Source: Embiotoca jacksoni
Lineage: Eukaryota > Chordata > Actinopteri > Embiotocidae
NCBI GenBank assembly: GCA_022577435.1
Contig: JAKOON010000014.1
Span: forward strand, 3,476,347 to 3,540,346
DNA length: 64,000 nt
Reading direction: 5' to 3'
Within the stretch, counting starts at the first letter, position 1. Every line of letters starts with the position of its first letter. The translations under genes were made by a program, and so were the position numbers. Under the pieces are notes generated by a model. It did no database searches. It had not been told where the DNA came from and worked only from the letters and a program-made list of their open reading frames with translations. Positions 11,912 through 44,240 of this stretch are shown piece after piece.

Positions 11912-13053
11912 CGCTAATGAGGCGTTTAACTGGTCAAAACAGTCGATATACTGCATGTTCTTCAGTTAAATCTTGTATGTGTTGTTTTAGTGTTAGTGTA
12001 AAAGAGTCAAATCAAGTGAGTGAATTGTTTAATTTATATATGAGTGTGTTCGAAAAGCACAGATCGACATTTAGTTTCAACTTCAGTTAAAATGACAGTA
12101 GAGTGTTTTACTTGGTTAAACGTGACCACCAGTTCCCAGTTGTCATGACTGCTTCATTACTACCAATTCAATCCATAACTGGTTGTAGCGTCGTCAGAAC
12201 AGTTTTGGTCTTTTATTATTTGATTATTTATCTAATTTTTTTATTAAAAAAAAATACAAAACCCCCCTAAAAATGTCACCCCCAAACAAACGCAATTTGG
12301 TTGAACCAAAGATCCCTAATTTCAGGAGATAGGGGGGCGGGGGGGGTTTCAACCACCACCAACCCTGGGAGCCCTGATGGGAGGGGGGCGGGGGGCATGC
12401 AGGGAGGGAGTGGGGTGGCATCGGGGGTCTTCTCGTCGTTCAATCATTCCTGTCGGAGAGAAGCAGTGTGTCTTTTAAGGGCTTGTAATGATTTCCTGTT
12501 CCAAAATAAACAAAAAAACAGTTATTATATATAGCAGAAGTATTGAAACCTTCGTGTTTGCAGTTAATGAAAACACTTTATATAAACAGAGATCAAGTAC
12601 CAGTTTTGCATCTTCTCCTATTTTTTCTCACCCCATCGAAAGTGACGTAAAAAAAAACCAAAAGGAAAGAAATTCCAGAAAATAAGCACTTGTTGTTATT
12701 TCTGTAAAACTGATGCTGCATTGTTATGTACTGGTAAACACGCTGCACCCACACCGCGACCTCTGACCTCCGGGTTCTGCCACCGTCATTACATCGGTGT
12801 GGAATCTGGTGCCACTTGGTGAGGGAGGGGTGGGGGTGGGGGGGGTCATCTGTGGTACCAGCTAGCTGAGGGAGAATTTAGCACGGTGCCTCGATGCCAG
12901 CGAGTTTCTCAGAAGTCATCTGTCCACCTAAACTTCTCTCATTCAGCAGCGTGTGCTCTATTTTTGTACGTTTTCTTACATCAAACATTCATGAAGGAAA
13001 ACTCCTGCACCATAAATCATCCGTGAGCTCCAGTAAAACCGTCCCCGCTGGCT

Positions 13054-13059
13054 TTTATT
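13054..13059 (-). terminator. Possible polyadenylation signal for pof1b
   Basis: AATAAA on the minus strand (tttatt on plus), about 215 nt past the last recognised pof1b coding exon. It would fit a short 3' end, but the terminal exon itself is not resolved. Confidence 0.3.
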
Positions 13060-13274
13060 GCCGATACTCGACCACGGTTGGAAGATGCATCCTCGGATTT
13101 GCTGGGTCGCATCGTCGGTAACGTTTCCTGTCATCACCGGGTGTTCCGGGTCTTTCAACATCAGACGCCCCTCGCTCAGGTGACCCGTGAAGTACGTTGA
13201 GTAGGAGGCGAAAACTACTCACACCTCTCCCCCTTTCAATCCCCCCCTCCCTCTCTCTCTCTCTCTGTTCGTAC

Positions 13275-35118
<21,844 letters not shown>

Positions 35119-35398
35119 CTCGGCTCAGGTCCTCAACAGAAACCGACAGAAAACAACAATAGCCGCGCAAAGTTGGAAGTTTCTCCGAGCGGAAGAGCCG
35201 CAGTGGGATTAAAAACAAACAAACGCGCAGGTTACTCAGGTTTCCTGTGAGGGTTTTTGTTTGTTTGTTTCAGCGGTGAGCGGAGAGCTGATCTGCCCCG
35301 GTGGAAACTTCCTCCTCTGCTGGGCAAACTGGAGAGGAAAGTCCGGTCGGAGGAGTCCTTGCGTAGAAACTAGTGAGGGAGGCGCTCAGCTCCTCTAT

Positions 35399-35406
35399 AT
35401 GCAAAT
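35399..35406. promoter_or_regulatory. Octamer motif (ATGCAAAT) in the pof1b upstream region
   Basis: A perfect octamer lies about 280 nt upstream of the pof1b start codon and overlaps a TATA-like stretch on the minus strand (GCATATAGAG). A second TATA-like stretch is at about 35470-35480. Either could mark the pof1b core promoter; the transcription start is not known. Confidence 0.25.
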
Positions 35407-35480
35407 AATTCCGTCTGCATCAGAAAGTGGGAGGACTCGGATAAAGAAGTCGACAAAGTTCAAACCTTTTCATATATAAA

Positions 35481-37020
35481 TGATGTGGTTCAAAAACGCT
35501 TCAAAGGTGTGACCACGGTGGCCGCCCTGAGCCAGAATGTAAAGTTTGTTTTTCTCCAGGTGTGACTTCCAACATTTCCAGAACCTGCAACATGGACACT
35601 TTACCTGTTCCCTAAATATCAAAGTGTTCTTTTCCTTTAATAAACATGTTGGATGTACATTTTATTTGCCATAATTGGCTGCCTTGATTGTAATCCAGAT
35701 TCATACCTTCAGAAAATAAGCTACAATGTGGTCAGTGGAGTTGAAGACGCTGCATAACCTGAGTCAGCCACTAGGGGGAGACAAACACATGCTCAGGTGC
35801 AGTCAAAACAAACATCTCTGAACATGAATCTCCGTGATTGAGCACGACTTCAATGTGACAGCGTATCAATGAAATCTGCGCCAGGGGGGATGTTGCATGA
35901 TTCCTGTTTTACAAATAGCTATGAAAAAGTTGATTTTGTGCAGAAGAATGTGGGAAGATTATAATATCGTGCACATGCAATCATAGCATAACATTGAATA
36001 ATAACATAAAAAAGAAACCTAAAAAAAGAGTACTACATTTCCTTTACTACTGTTTCTTCACAACAAATAACATAGTGAACATGAACACATATAGGCTAAG
36101 TAAATAAATACAAATAATAAAAGACAATTTACAGCTTGTGCTTGGTAAATAACACATTCAGATCTAGAGCTTGGCTACTATCTCCAGGGCTGAAGCATGT
36201 GATCACAATTGTATTGAAATACATTTTACAGGGAACTATTGCACCTTACTCCACCACGTTTATTTGCCAACTTCAGTTAGGCCTCTTTTAAGATGAAGAT
36301 TTGACACATCAGAACCTTTTAAAACACAAACCATTGTAAGCATGTAACCTGTGGTTTCCAAACTTTTCACTTGTCTGAGTTGTTAACAGCTCCAACAAAT
36401 AAGTTAATGACCCCCCCCCCCCCCCCCCAAACGTCTTGCATGGTTTCATTTCAATAGAATATATCTCACCAAAAAACTAAGATAAGTAAACTAAACTAAA
36501 AACATTTGCTTTATCTTATTTATTTTTGATTCTTCCCTCTCCCTGTAATCATCTGACGACCCCTCACATTTATCTGCTGTTCCTGTAAATATATATAAAT
36601 GGATATAAAGTAGTTTTAAACCAGCTGTTCCTGCAGCAGCTACAACAGTAAAATGCTGCTTACACATTGATGATTCACTAATAATAATTTAGTTATGTCA
36701 TCTATAATAATATATCAGCCAGAGGGACCAAATAAGAACTTTTGCCTTCATGCTTTACTTGCATTTTGCTGCTATATACCCTGTTTGTGCATTATTGCTT
36801 AAGATTTTTCATGCTCGTATAATACTCCTTTCACATTGATGCAACGGTATTTTTACTTAAGTAAATGATTTGAATGTGTCTTATAGCACTAGCTGACGAT
36901 GATCATTTGAAATTGTATTTATTAAACTATTATTATCCATAAAGTAACGTGTCCTTACAAAGATAGAAAGAAACGGGTCTAAAAAAATAAAAAATAAAAA
37001 AAATAAAAAATAAAATAAAA
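35481..37020. other. Intergenic spacer between divergent pof1b and p33MONOX genes
   Basis: About 1.5 kb of AT-rich sequence with an 18-nt C run at 36411-36428 and an A-rich block (AAATAAAA units) at 36980-37020 just before the p33MONOX promoter. No coding feature is seen. Confidence 0.5.
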
Positions 37021-37027
37021 AATCCAC

Positions 37028-37202
37028 TCTCGCGATATTCGGCGAGAACCAGCAAAGACGCCGATCACAGAGGAAGCGTCTATTATGTATCGAACACAAT
37101 AATGGCCGCCAGCCGGGAGCTCCGTTGTTCTCCGTCCGGACGAGTCGACGTTAGAGGGTCACCTGCGAGCCAGTCATCGCTTTGAAGCCGCCATTACCTC
37201 CG
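37028..37202 (+). promoter_or_regulatory. kiaa1191: p33MONOX promoter and first non-coding exon
   Basis: GC/CpG-rich island-like stretch after an A-rich block. It contains TCTCGCGATA (37028-37037), close to the TCTCGCGAGA housekeeping core-promoter motif, and two YY1-type sites in opposite orientation, aatggccgcc (37101-37110) and gccgccatt (37187-37195). A strong donor (ccg|gtgaga) at 37203 ends a first exon. An ATG at 37102 opens a 28-codon upstream frame if transcription starts above it. Confidence 0.5.
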
Positions 37203-38391
37203 GTGAGAGAAAATAAAGACCGACTCGGCCGAAAACTGTTGCTCAAACCTGTAATGAGACGTTTCGGCATCTCGTCGTCCAGCCCGGACCGGTTTTTTTC
37301 GCACGAGACGCCAGGAGCTGCCACCGAGCTACGCTCAAAAAAACAGCGAATTGAACGACGACGCTTCTCGGTTGAATGTGTGAACGTGTAAAAACTTCAC
37401 ATTAGACATTTTATGAATGTGTGACAGCCGTTCTTGAATTCGGGATGACTTTAAAGGCGAAATTCAGTGGCGGTTTGAGTGAGGCTTTCCTTTTTTTTAA
37501 ACCTGACTACTGGTGTTGCTTCCTTTACACAGATGTCCCACCGTGTTGTATAAAGCCACGAAATGCCAAATACCCGAATGGAGTTTTGTTATTCCTCTAT
37601 TGTGGATAGCACGATTTATACATCTCATTTAGTTTTACTTTTGTTATGTTAAAAAAAAAAAAAAATCGTTTTTCGTATTTTCCACAGGGGGAGACATTCA
37701 CCTGCTATTTCTACATGCATTCATTCATAATGCCCTTGAGGGGTCCTGATGGTGTTTGTATTTATATTTATGCTGCATAAATATTTCCTGCTGCGTGTAA
37801 ATCTTTTAATTGCGTCTCAACCGCTCGATAATCCCCAACAAGCTTTTATTTTGAAGTCACCCTGCGGGTGGTTGTCAGTGATGCAGCGTCTCTTTCTGCT
37901 GCAGCACGAGTTACGTAATCCGGCCTGTCTGACTTCAGTCTCTGGAATAATCCTGCAGTCAACCACTGCTAGTGACAGTGTTGTAACAGGATAAGCTGCT
38001 TCTGTATGGGTTTTTTTTCGACCTCTTTATTGTTATCAATATCAGTTTCTCACTATGACTGCATGCTTTGTTTTGAGCTCTTTTTTTTTTAATGTGTAGA
38101 AATGATTTCAAACAAAATAAATCCTTTAATCCCTGCCTGTCCACTCACTATTACAAATACATACAAGACCTGGAAGTCTTCTGTAGATCTGATTAGGACT
38201 GGTTAAATCTCAGGGGTTTATTTTTTTTTTAGCCAGCAATTGGTTTATAGATGTAGTTTAAATACAAAAAAAAATATTACAGCAAAAGCATGTTTGTACT
38301 CTCCAAACTCAGCATAAGAAGGCTCTGCCTTCTAATGAAATGGATTAGATTGTCTCACGAGTTGACCTTTGACCTCCTTCTGTCTCCTTAG

Positions 38392-38517
38392 TTTGCTTCC
38401 CCGGCCTTGCTGCTCTCCCACAATGCATTGCCAGAGGCTTTGTTGCATCTCAGACAGACCAATGTAACCACTGCCGCCGGCTCCGCCAATTCTACATCAC
38501 GGCAACGAAGCAGGAAG
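38392..38517 (+). other. kiaa1191: Possible alternative 5' UTR exon of p33MONOX
   Basis: 126 nt bounded by tctccttag and gaag|gtagga. It contains 'ctcccacaatgcattgcc' (38415-38432), which resembles the ZNF143/THAP11 promoter element, so this stretch may instead be a second promoter. No start codon here is in frame with the protein. Confidence 0.35.
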
Positions 38518-38724
38518 GTAGGAACCTGTTGACCCTCCATCTTGCTGTCTTATCACTCTATCTGCATGTGGACATTTTCATGAAATGTGTTTTTTCTCTG
38601 TGTGTTGTGGTGCTTCAGAGAATTTTCTCACCTCCGTATGTTGATGTTCGCAACGCAGAAGCCTCTCCGTCTCTTTTTCAGCTCCCGTCCCGGTCGATCT
38701 TGTTCACCGTCTTTAACTGCAATC

Positions 38725-38749
38725 ATGTCCGGTTCCGGCGATTTACCGG
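38725..38749 (+). CDS. kiaa1191: p33MONOX first coding exon (residues 1-8)
   Basis: The exon runs 38682-38749 after a ctctttttcag acceptor. The ATG at 38725 opens 'MSGSGDLP' and the exon ends in phase 1 at G|gtgagc. The first three residues are in weak context, but the frame and length match the human N-terminus. Confidence 0.85.
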
Positions 38750-41700
38750 GTGAGCTTTTCCCGCCGCTGAAATCGTGACGGTTTGACTCCAGTTAAGGGA
38801 AACAATCTGTGTTGTTTCCAACTGTGTTTGTGGGATGGCTTTCCAATGTGATGGCTGAATATTCAAAACAATACCACACCTCATTGGTTTTTTTTAAGAC
38901 AGTGATTTCAGTTTTTCCTGAGCTCTTAAATTGTTTCACAAAAGCCCTCCATGTATTTTATTAGCATTGAGCTCAGAAGGCAGCATTCTGATTTTAACTG
39001 CGGATGGAAAGCTAAACAAAAAACAAACATAACGTCTGACTAATATGCTCCGGCTCAAATACAAGTGGATTATGCAAACGCAGCTGAGTAGGTTGGAAAT
39101 GCACACAATCTCATATTCACACTGTCACACACTCGATCTCCCAATTTCGTGTTATCTCCTGTCCCGATTAAAAATTCCTGACAACGAAAAGAGCAAATTC
39201 AAAGTCTCGTGGTTGTCAGAATATCCACATAAACATCTGTAAAGCTATAAATGCTGGATTTTTTTTTTTTTTTTTTTTTTTTTGTAAAAGTTTCTGGTTT
39301 GTTTCTGCAGCCATCGAAGGTTCGGGGATGGGCGGGATGAAGCTTCCCATCGGGATGACCCGACGAGCTCTCAGCTACGACGACAACCTGGAGGCCCCCA
39401 TGTCCACGCCCCCCCACGACATCAGCATCAACAACCTGTGGAGACGACCCATCATACCGGAAAGGAAGTTCACACGCCTGGCTGAGGTGAGACGGCGCCT
39501 CCACGACGCACACAGCTGCATGTGATGATGATGATGATGATGATGGTGATCATGTGTTGTTTTTGTTTCCACTCAGGAGGATGAGACCGGTACAGTCTGT
39601 CAGGCTGTAGTGCACGACAGCGCCTCCTCCAGGTCACCTAGCATAGTGAAAACCAAGGCCTCCTCCATCATTATGCATTCTCTCATCAACAGTACGTAAT
39701 AGAGGGAATGTTCCCTATTGAATCCTAAATAAGTTAGCATGATAAGGTCTGAGTATATTTTCTGCCATAAACAAAAGCAATCGAACTCAAAATAATAAAG
39801 TAAAGAAATTTGTTAGTTTCAGAAAAAAGGCCGTTATGCAGTTATAAATTCATATTTTCAATGTTTTTATGTGACTTATTGCGTAATAAACTCAATGTCT
39901 ATTATTCAAACAAGAATGGAGACAAGTTTGTGCAGCAGAGCAAAACATCCAAAGATTTCGTATTAGCACTGAAATCAGGTTCTCTGTGACGAACCAGTTT
40001 TTTGAATCAACTTTATTTTGGTGATGTTTTATTCAACACAAAAACATGTCGCTCTCAGAATAACATCTGTTTTTCCTTTGTCCTCAGAGCAAACTCAGGA
40101 GAGTATGTACAAGTTTGAGCAGAGGGCCGGACTCACCGACACCAGCTACACGCCCCACAAAGGCCTCACGGCGGAGGAGACGAGACACCACCACCGCATG
40201 CCCGACTCCTTCCAGGTCAGATACACAACACATGTGGAATACCAGGATGCTCTCTTTTAATGGGTGTTCACACAGAAAATAAGTGTGTAGGTCTCTTTCC
40301 TTGATTTTAGTTTTTTAAGGGGCTTCACGTTCATGTAAACACCTGATATGTTGCTGGACGGGGGCGAGATGAGGGAGATCATTTTTAATTATTTATAGTG
40401 AGTGTTATCAAAGAGCTCCACCAGCAGGGAGGGGAGAAAAAAAAAAAAAGTCTACAGTAGTGAAAACTCCAGCGACACGTACGTCAGCGTTTCTGCTTGC
40501 AACGTTCATCGGGCGTCAAAATGAAAGACATTTTAAGAAACTACCTCAACGACCACACCTACACGGTAACTTGGAGAGGATCTGTGTCTGAACCTTGTCC
40601 TCTCACTACTGGTGTCCCTCAAGGCTCCGTCCTGGGTCCCCTCCTCTTCTCTCTGTACACCAACTCTCTCGGCTCTGTCATTCACTCGCATGGCTTTTCC
40701 AACCACAGCTATGCCGATGACACCCAACTGATCCTCTCTTTTCCCCGATCTTAAACACAGATAGCCGCACAAATCTCTGCCTGACTGACATCTCTCAGTG
40801 GATGTCCTCACACCACCTGAAAATCAACCTCGACAAGACTGAACTGCTCTTCCTTCCAGGGAAAGACTCTCCCACCCTCGACCTGACTACTACCTTGGAC
40901 AACTCTGTTATCCCCGACCCTGACTGATAAGAACCTCGGAGACACTCGACAGTCAACTCTCTCTTTCTGCCAACATCGCTGCAACAACACGTTCCTGTAG
41001 ATACATGCTGCACAACATCAGGAGAATACGTCCTCTTCTCACTCAGAAGGCGGCGCAGGTTCTGATCCAGGTTCTGGTCCAGGCTCTGGTCCAGATTCTG
41101 GTCCAGGCTCTGGTCCAGGTTCTGGTCCATGCTCTGGTCCAGGTTCTGGTCCAGGCTCTGGTCCAGGCTCTGGTCCAGGCTCTGGTCCAGGCTCTGGTCC
41201 AGGCTCTGGTCCAGGCTCTGGTCATCTTACGTCTGGACTGCAGCAGCTCGACTGGTCTTTAACCTCCCGAAATTCACTCACACTACTCCGCTGCTCCTCC
41301 TCCTCCTCCTCCTCCTCCTCCTCCTCCTCCTCCGTTCCCTTCACTGGTTATCAGTAGCCGCCCGCATCCGTTTCAAAACATTGGTACGTGCATACCGTGC
41401 TACGAACAGCTCGGGTCCAGTGTTCATCCAGGACATGGTCCAACCTCACATCCCAGCCCGCTCCCTCCGCTCTGCTTCTACCAATCAGCTTGTTGCTCCT
41501 CACTGAGATAAACACTCTACAAAATCACGACTGTTTGCCGTCCCGGCTCCTAAATGGTGGAATGAGCTCCCCACCGACATCAGGACAGCAGAAACTCTGT
41601 ACATCTTCGCCGCAAACTAAAAACACACCTCTTCAGACTTTACCTTGAATAGTAGAACTTTAGTAGCACTTAAAGTAAAACTTACTGATAGAACTTTGTA

Positions 41701-42417
41701 GTTTGGCTTTCTTGAAGAAATTGTATTTTCTTGATTCCTGTTGTTCTGGGTTTTGTACCCTCATGGTTGAAATGCACTTATTGTAAGTCGCTTTGGATAA
41801 AAGCGTCAGCTAAATGAAATGTAATGTAATGTAAAAGAAACACTTTAAATAGGATGACAACAATTTAAAAAGAAGGACAACCAATCACAAGTCAGAACTA
41901 ATCAAACAAATGTAACAATTACAATGTTGTTTATATTTGTCCGATGATCTTATCTAGTTATTTATTCCACTTTTTTTGTGCGTCTTCAATGGATTTTCTT
42001 CATTTATGTATCTTGATGCCTTTAAATAAAATACTATTATAAGTTTATCTTTAAGTGGAGCATTTCGTTTCTAGTTTTAAGGAAATAAGGCGTAAAAAAA
42101 AAAAAAAAAAAAAAAGCACTAGTGCATTTAGTCATTTTAGATTTTATGTGAATTAAACATCCTGAAAAATGTCACTTTTCAAAAGTAAAAAAAGAAAAAA
42201 AGCCTTGAAGCTATTTCTTCAAATTAATTTTAAGTTCTGATTCATGATCGTAAAACGTTGTACCCTTGTAAATCTTTAACACGTTGGCCGCTGATGTTGT
42301 TGTCAATGTTTAGAAGCTGCAGATCCAGAGCATGGAGGCCAAAGAGGAGCGTCAGACCTCCTCCGCCCAGTCCACTCCATCCAGCACTCCACAGACCTCC
42401 CCAAAACACCAACGCAG

Positions 42418-42453
<36 letters not shown>

Positions 42454-44240
42454 ACACACACACAGACAGACAGACAGTGTTCTCCGGTCAAAATCCTGTT
42501 TTCGATCTGTCGTTCCTGGATTGGATAAACACTTTAAAATCAATAAGCTGCTCTCCAGTTTACGCAGTCTTTGTGTGTGTTTTAGTAGAGGCTGGTTCGG
42601 CAGTACGAGTTCAGAGGTCAGCTCCTCCAACAGCAGCGTGGACATGGGAGGAGGCGACGCGGGAGGCGTGGTCGAACGGTGGAGCGTGTTCGGGCCTCGG
42701 CAGGCCGTTCCCAAGTCGGCCTCTGACCTGGGATCAGATCCAACGAATCCAGGTAACGGGCACGAAAAATCCTGACAAAATGTTGATTCGTTGCGCAACT
42801 GAAAAGCTCCCCCAAAAATGTTCAAGGCGTCGATTTTAATTCAACGAGCAACATGCAAACGAACGCAATCGTAATACTGCAATAATAATATCACTTAATT
42901 CAGGCACAGATAGAAATTTGGTGAAAAGGGATTTCTGCAATGTCTCCATAAACCGTCCAGGATTTGGGTTAATGGACAAACCGACGACCTTCCGACTGAC
43001 GGTAAACACTGACCGACACTCGGGCTGCTCGCTCATTGGCTTCTGCAAAGGGTGAAGCAGAGATTACTTCATCCCTGTGATTATATAGAACTTCGATCAG
43101 AAAGCTTTTAAGATCACTGAGAAACGGCGCTTGGATTTGTTGTTTTACACCTGGGATGGATGATTCACTCTGACCTGGAGGCTTTCGGAGGGATGACTTT
43201 AGGTAGGTGATCTCAGGAAAGTGATACGCTCGCGTGGAGCTGAGTGACGGAAATACTTTACTCTGTTTTAAGGAAAACGACAATATTTAACTTCCTAAAG
43301 CTGTTTTGTTTCCTTTCTTGTCGGCTATAATTCAGTTTAAAAGATTATGCTCATCATTACGAAAGCCTTTTTATACAAGATCTTCAGATATGTTTTATTT
43401 TAACCGGCATTATTATTATGAGACATTGCTGCTCCGCTGTTGGTTCATTTCCTTCTGAAGTCAGTGAGGTAATACGGGATTTAAAGGATTTTCAACAGTT
43501 CAAATCCAGATTTATTGTGTTTATTTGGCTTAACTATATTTTAACTTGTACAAATTGGCAAAAAGGATAAGAAAGTTCAATTATATTCGTATGACACTTC
43601 AATATAAAACATTTCAATCAGGGATGAGCAAAACAAATGGATCAATCAATAAAATGGGAAGAAATAGAAACAAATAAAAGAGGACATTTTAATTTGGTTG
43701 AATGAATTGCATTTAAAAAAAAATTGATTTCACTTATGAGCAGATCAGTTGCATTAATGTGTTTCCACATTTTTGCATGATGAAACTAAAGACAATGTTA
43801 ACCTGTTGGACTTGCATAGTTTTGCATCCTATAATCTGCCTGGTTGTCGTGGAGAAGTTATACCTAAATTAGTCATTGCATATTATGCATTTGAAAATCC
43901 TCAGCAGACATCGGTAAACGTGGTCACGGGTCAAATCAGAAATCTGATAAACAAGTCGAAGGTTGGTTTTGTCATTTAAATCCTTTAACTAGTTTATTTT
44001 CTCTCTTCTTTTTTTTTTCTCCCAGCGGGCTTTGCGCTGCAGGCGTATCGCGGCGCCCACAAGCCGACCCCCATGGAGGTGATGAAGACGCAGGGCACCC
44101 GCCTGGCAGACGGCGCCGACCCTCAGAATGTGTCTCCGCCCAAAATGGAGATCCCCTCGGTGGAGGGTCGGCGGCAGGGAGCGCGACCGCACAAGCTGAA
44201 GCACAGAGACATGAACGTCCTGACGCCCTCCGGCTTCTGA
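38725..44240 (+). CDS. kiaa1191: Putative monooxygenase p33MONOX (KIAA1191) orthologue, 7 coding exons
   Basis: The spliced product is 308 residues (309 with the other tandem acceptor), against 305 in human. It matches along its whole length: 'MKLPIGMTRRALSYDDNLE' (residues 18-36; human MSLPIGIYRRAVSYDDTLE), 'PIIPERKF' (about 56-63), 'KQTQESMYKFEQRAGL' (106-121), 'SYTPHKGLTAEETR', 'SAQSTPSSTPQTSPK', 'WSVFGPR', 'LQAYRGAHKPTPMEVM' and the C-terminal 'HRDMNVLTPSGF'. In mammals it is a cytoplasmic protein proposed to be an NADPH-dependent flavin monooxygenase acting in neuronal survival; no classical Rossmann domain is evident and catalysis is uncertain. Exons: 38725-38749 (coding part of 38682-38749), 39311-39486, 39577-39691, 40088-40215, 42314-42417, 42589-42752 (or from 42586), 44026-44240. 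A CpG promoter at 37.0-37.2 kb drives it, divergent from pof1b. Confidence 0.95.
39311..39486 (+). CDS. kiaa1191: p33MONOX coding exon 2 (residues 9-67)
   Basis: 176 nt, acceptor tttctgcag preceded by a T run, donor GAG|gtgaga, phase 1 to 0. It encodes the conserved N-terminal block 'MKLPIGMTRRALSYDDNLE' and 'LWRRPIIPERKFTRLAE'. Confidence 0.95.
39577..39691 (+). CDS. kiaa1191: p33MONOX coding exon 3 (residues 68-106)
   Basis: 115 nt, acceptor ccactcag, donor A|gtacgt, phase 0 to 1. It ends with 'KTKASSIIMHSLIN', matching human 'KAKATHVIMNSLIT'. Upstream intron sequence includes a short GAT repeat. Confidence 0.94.
40088..40215 (+). CDS. kiaa1191: p33MONOX coding exon 4 (residues 106-148)
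   Basis: 128 nt, acceptor tcctcag, donor CAG|gtcaga, phase 1 to 0. It encodes 'QTQESMYKFEQRAGL' and 'SYTPHKGLTAEETR', the best-conserved central block. Confidence 0.95.
41058..41223. repeat. 12-nt minisatellite inside the LINE
   Basis: About 14 copies of a 12-nt unit, ctggtccaggct, with point variants (ctggtccaggtt, ctggtccagatt). It sits exactly where intact L2 copies encode a single 'VLIQALV' segment, so it expanded after insertion. The expansion keeps frame. Confidence 0.95.
41294..41333. repeat. (CTC)n trinucleotide inside the LINE
   Basis: About 13 CTC repeats between the 'FTHTTPLL' and 'RSLHWL' positions of the reverse transcriptase, again an in-frame expansion. Confidence 0.95.
42314..42417 (+). 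CDS. kiaa1191: p33MONOX coding exon 5 (residues 149-183)
   Basis: 104 nt, acceptor atgtttag, donor AG|gtacac, phase 0 to 2. It encodes 'EERQTSSAQSTPSSTPQTSP', matching human 'EERQPASAQSTPSTTPHSSP'. The donor runs directly into a CA repeat. Confidence 0.95.
42420..42462. repeat. (CA)n tract at the 5' splice site of p33MONOX exon 5
   Basis: CA dinucleotides start at the third intron base and continue about 43 nt, followed by CAGA repeats to 42478. Transcribed in sense orientation. Confidence 0.97.
42589..42752 (+). CDS. kiaa1191: p33MONOX coding exon 6 (residues 183-237)
   Basis: Begins at a tandem acceptor ttttagtag: use of the first AG starts the exon at 42586 and adds one Ser. The donor is G|gtaacg. 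It encodes 'RGWFGSTSSEVSSSNSSVDM' and 'ERWSVFGPR', matching human 'RGWFTSGSS' and 'DKWSLFGPR'. Confidence 0.93.
44026..44240 (+). CDS. kiaa1191: p33MONOX last coding exon (residues 238-308)
   Basis: Acceptor tttctcccag, stop TGA at 44238-44240. It encodes 'LQAYRGAHKPTPMEVMKTQG', 'PPKMEIPSVEG' and the conserved end 'KHRDMNVLTPSGF'. Codon third positions are GC-rich. Confidence 0.96.

Larger units (their letters stand above)
6187..13050. other. Intergenic region downstream of pof1b, no gene recognised
   Basis: AT-rich intergenic DNA with homopolymer runs. The open frames (for example 7585-7824, 8425-8709, 10565-10882) have no recognisable motif. A 'caatgcatgctgggacctg' block at about 8198 resembles a ZNF143/THAP11-type promoter motif, but no exon was found beside it. 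A fold-back element and a MITE-like element are listed separately. The end of the pof1b transcript may lie within 12.7-13.1 kb. Confidence 0.4.
40480..41836 (+). mobile_element. Decayed L2-type LINE 3' half in p33MONOX intron
   Basis: Sense-oriented reverse-transcriptase remnant. It shows 'GVPQGSVLGPLLFSLY' and 'YADDTQLILSF' (40600-40745), a frameshift, 'LKINLDKTELLFLPG' (about 40818-40862), 'MLHNIRRIRPLLTQKAAQ' (about 41005-41060), then 'RLVFNLPKFTHTTP' and 'SLHWLSVAARIRFKTLV'. The 3' end 'gtcgctttggataaaagcgt' with an ATGTA tail (41814-41836) is the usual fish L2 terminus. Frameshifts, a deletion near 41230-41250 and two tandem-repeat expansions make it inactive. The 5' half and endonuclease are absent. 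Confidence 0.85.

Noticed and set aside
37182..37391. 69-codon plus-strand frame across the p33MONOX promoter
   Set aside because: Starts at TTG, crosses a strong donor, and has no family similarity.
39311..39340. GSGMGG in p33MONOX as a Rossmann GxGxxG dinucleotide-binding loop
   Set aside because: It lies in a variable N-terminal segment with no preceding beta-strand pattern and is not conserved in the mammalian protein.
42258..42839. 193-codon plus-strand and 157-codon minus-strand frames over p33MONOX exons 5-6
   Set aside because: Shadows of real exons joined through the CA repeat; the correct frame is the spliced one.
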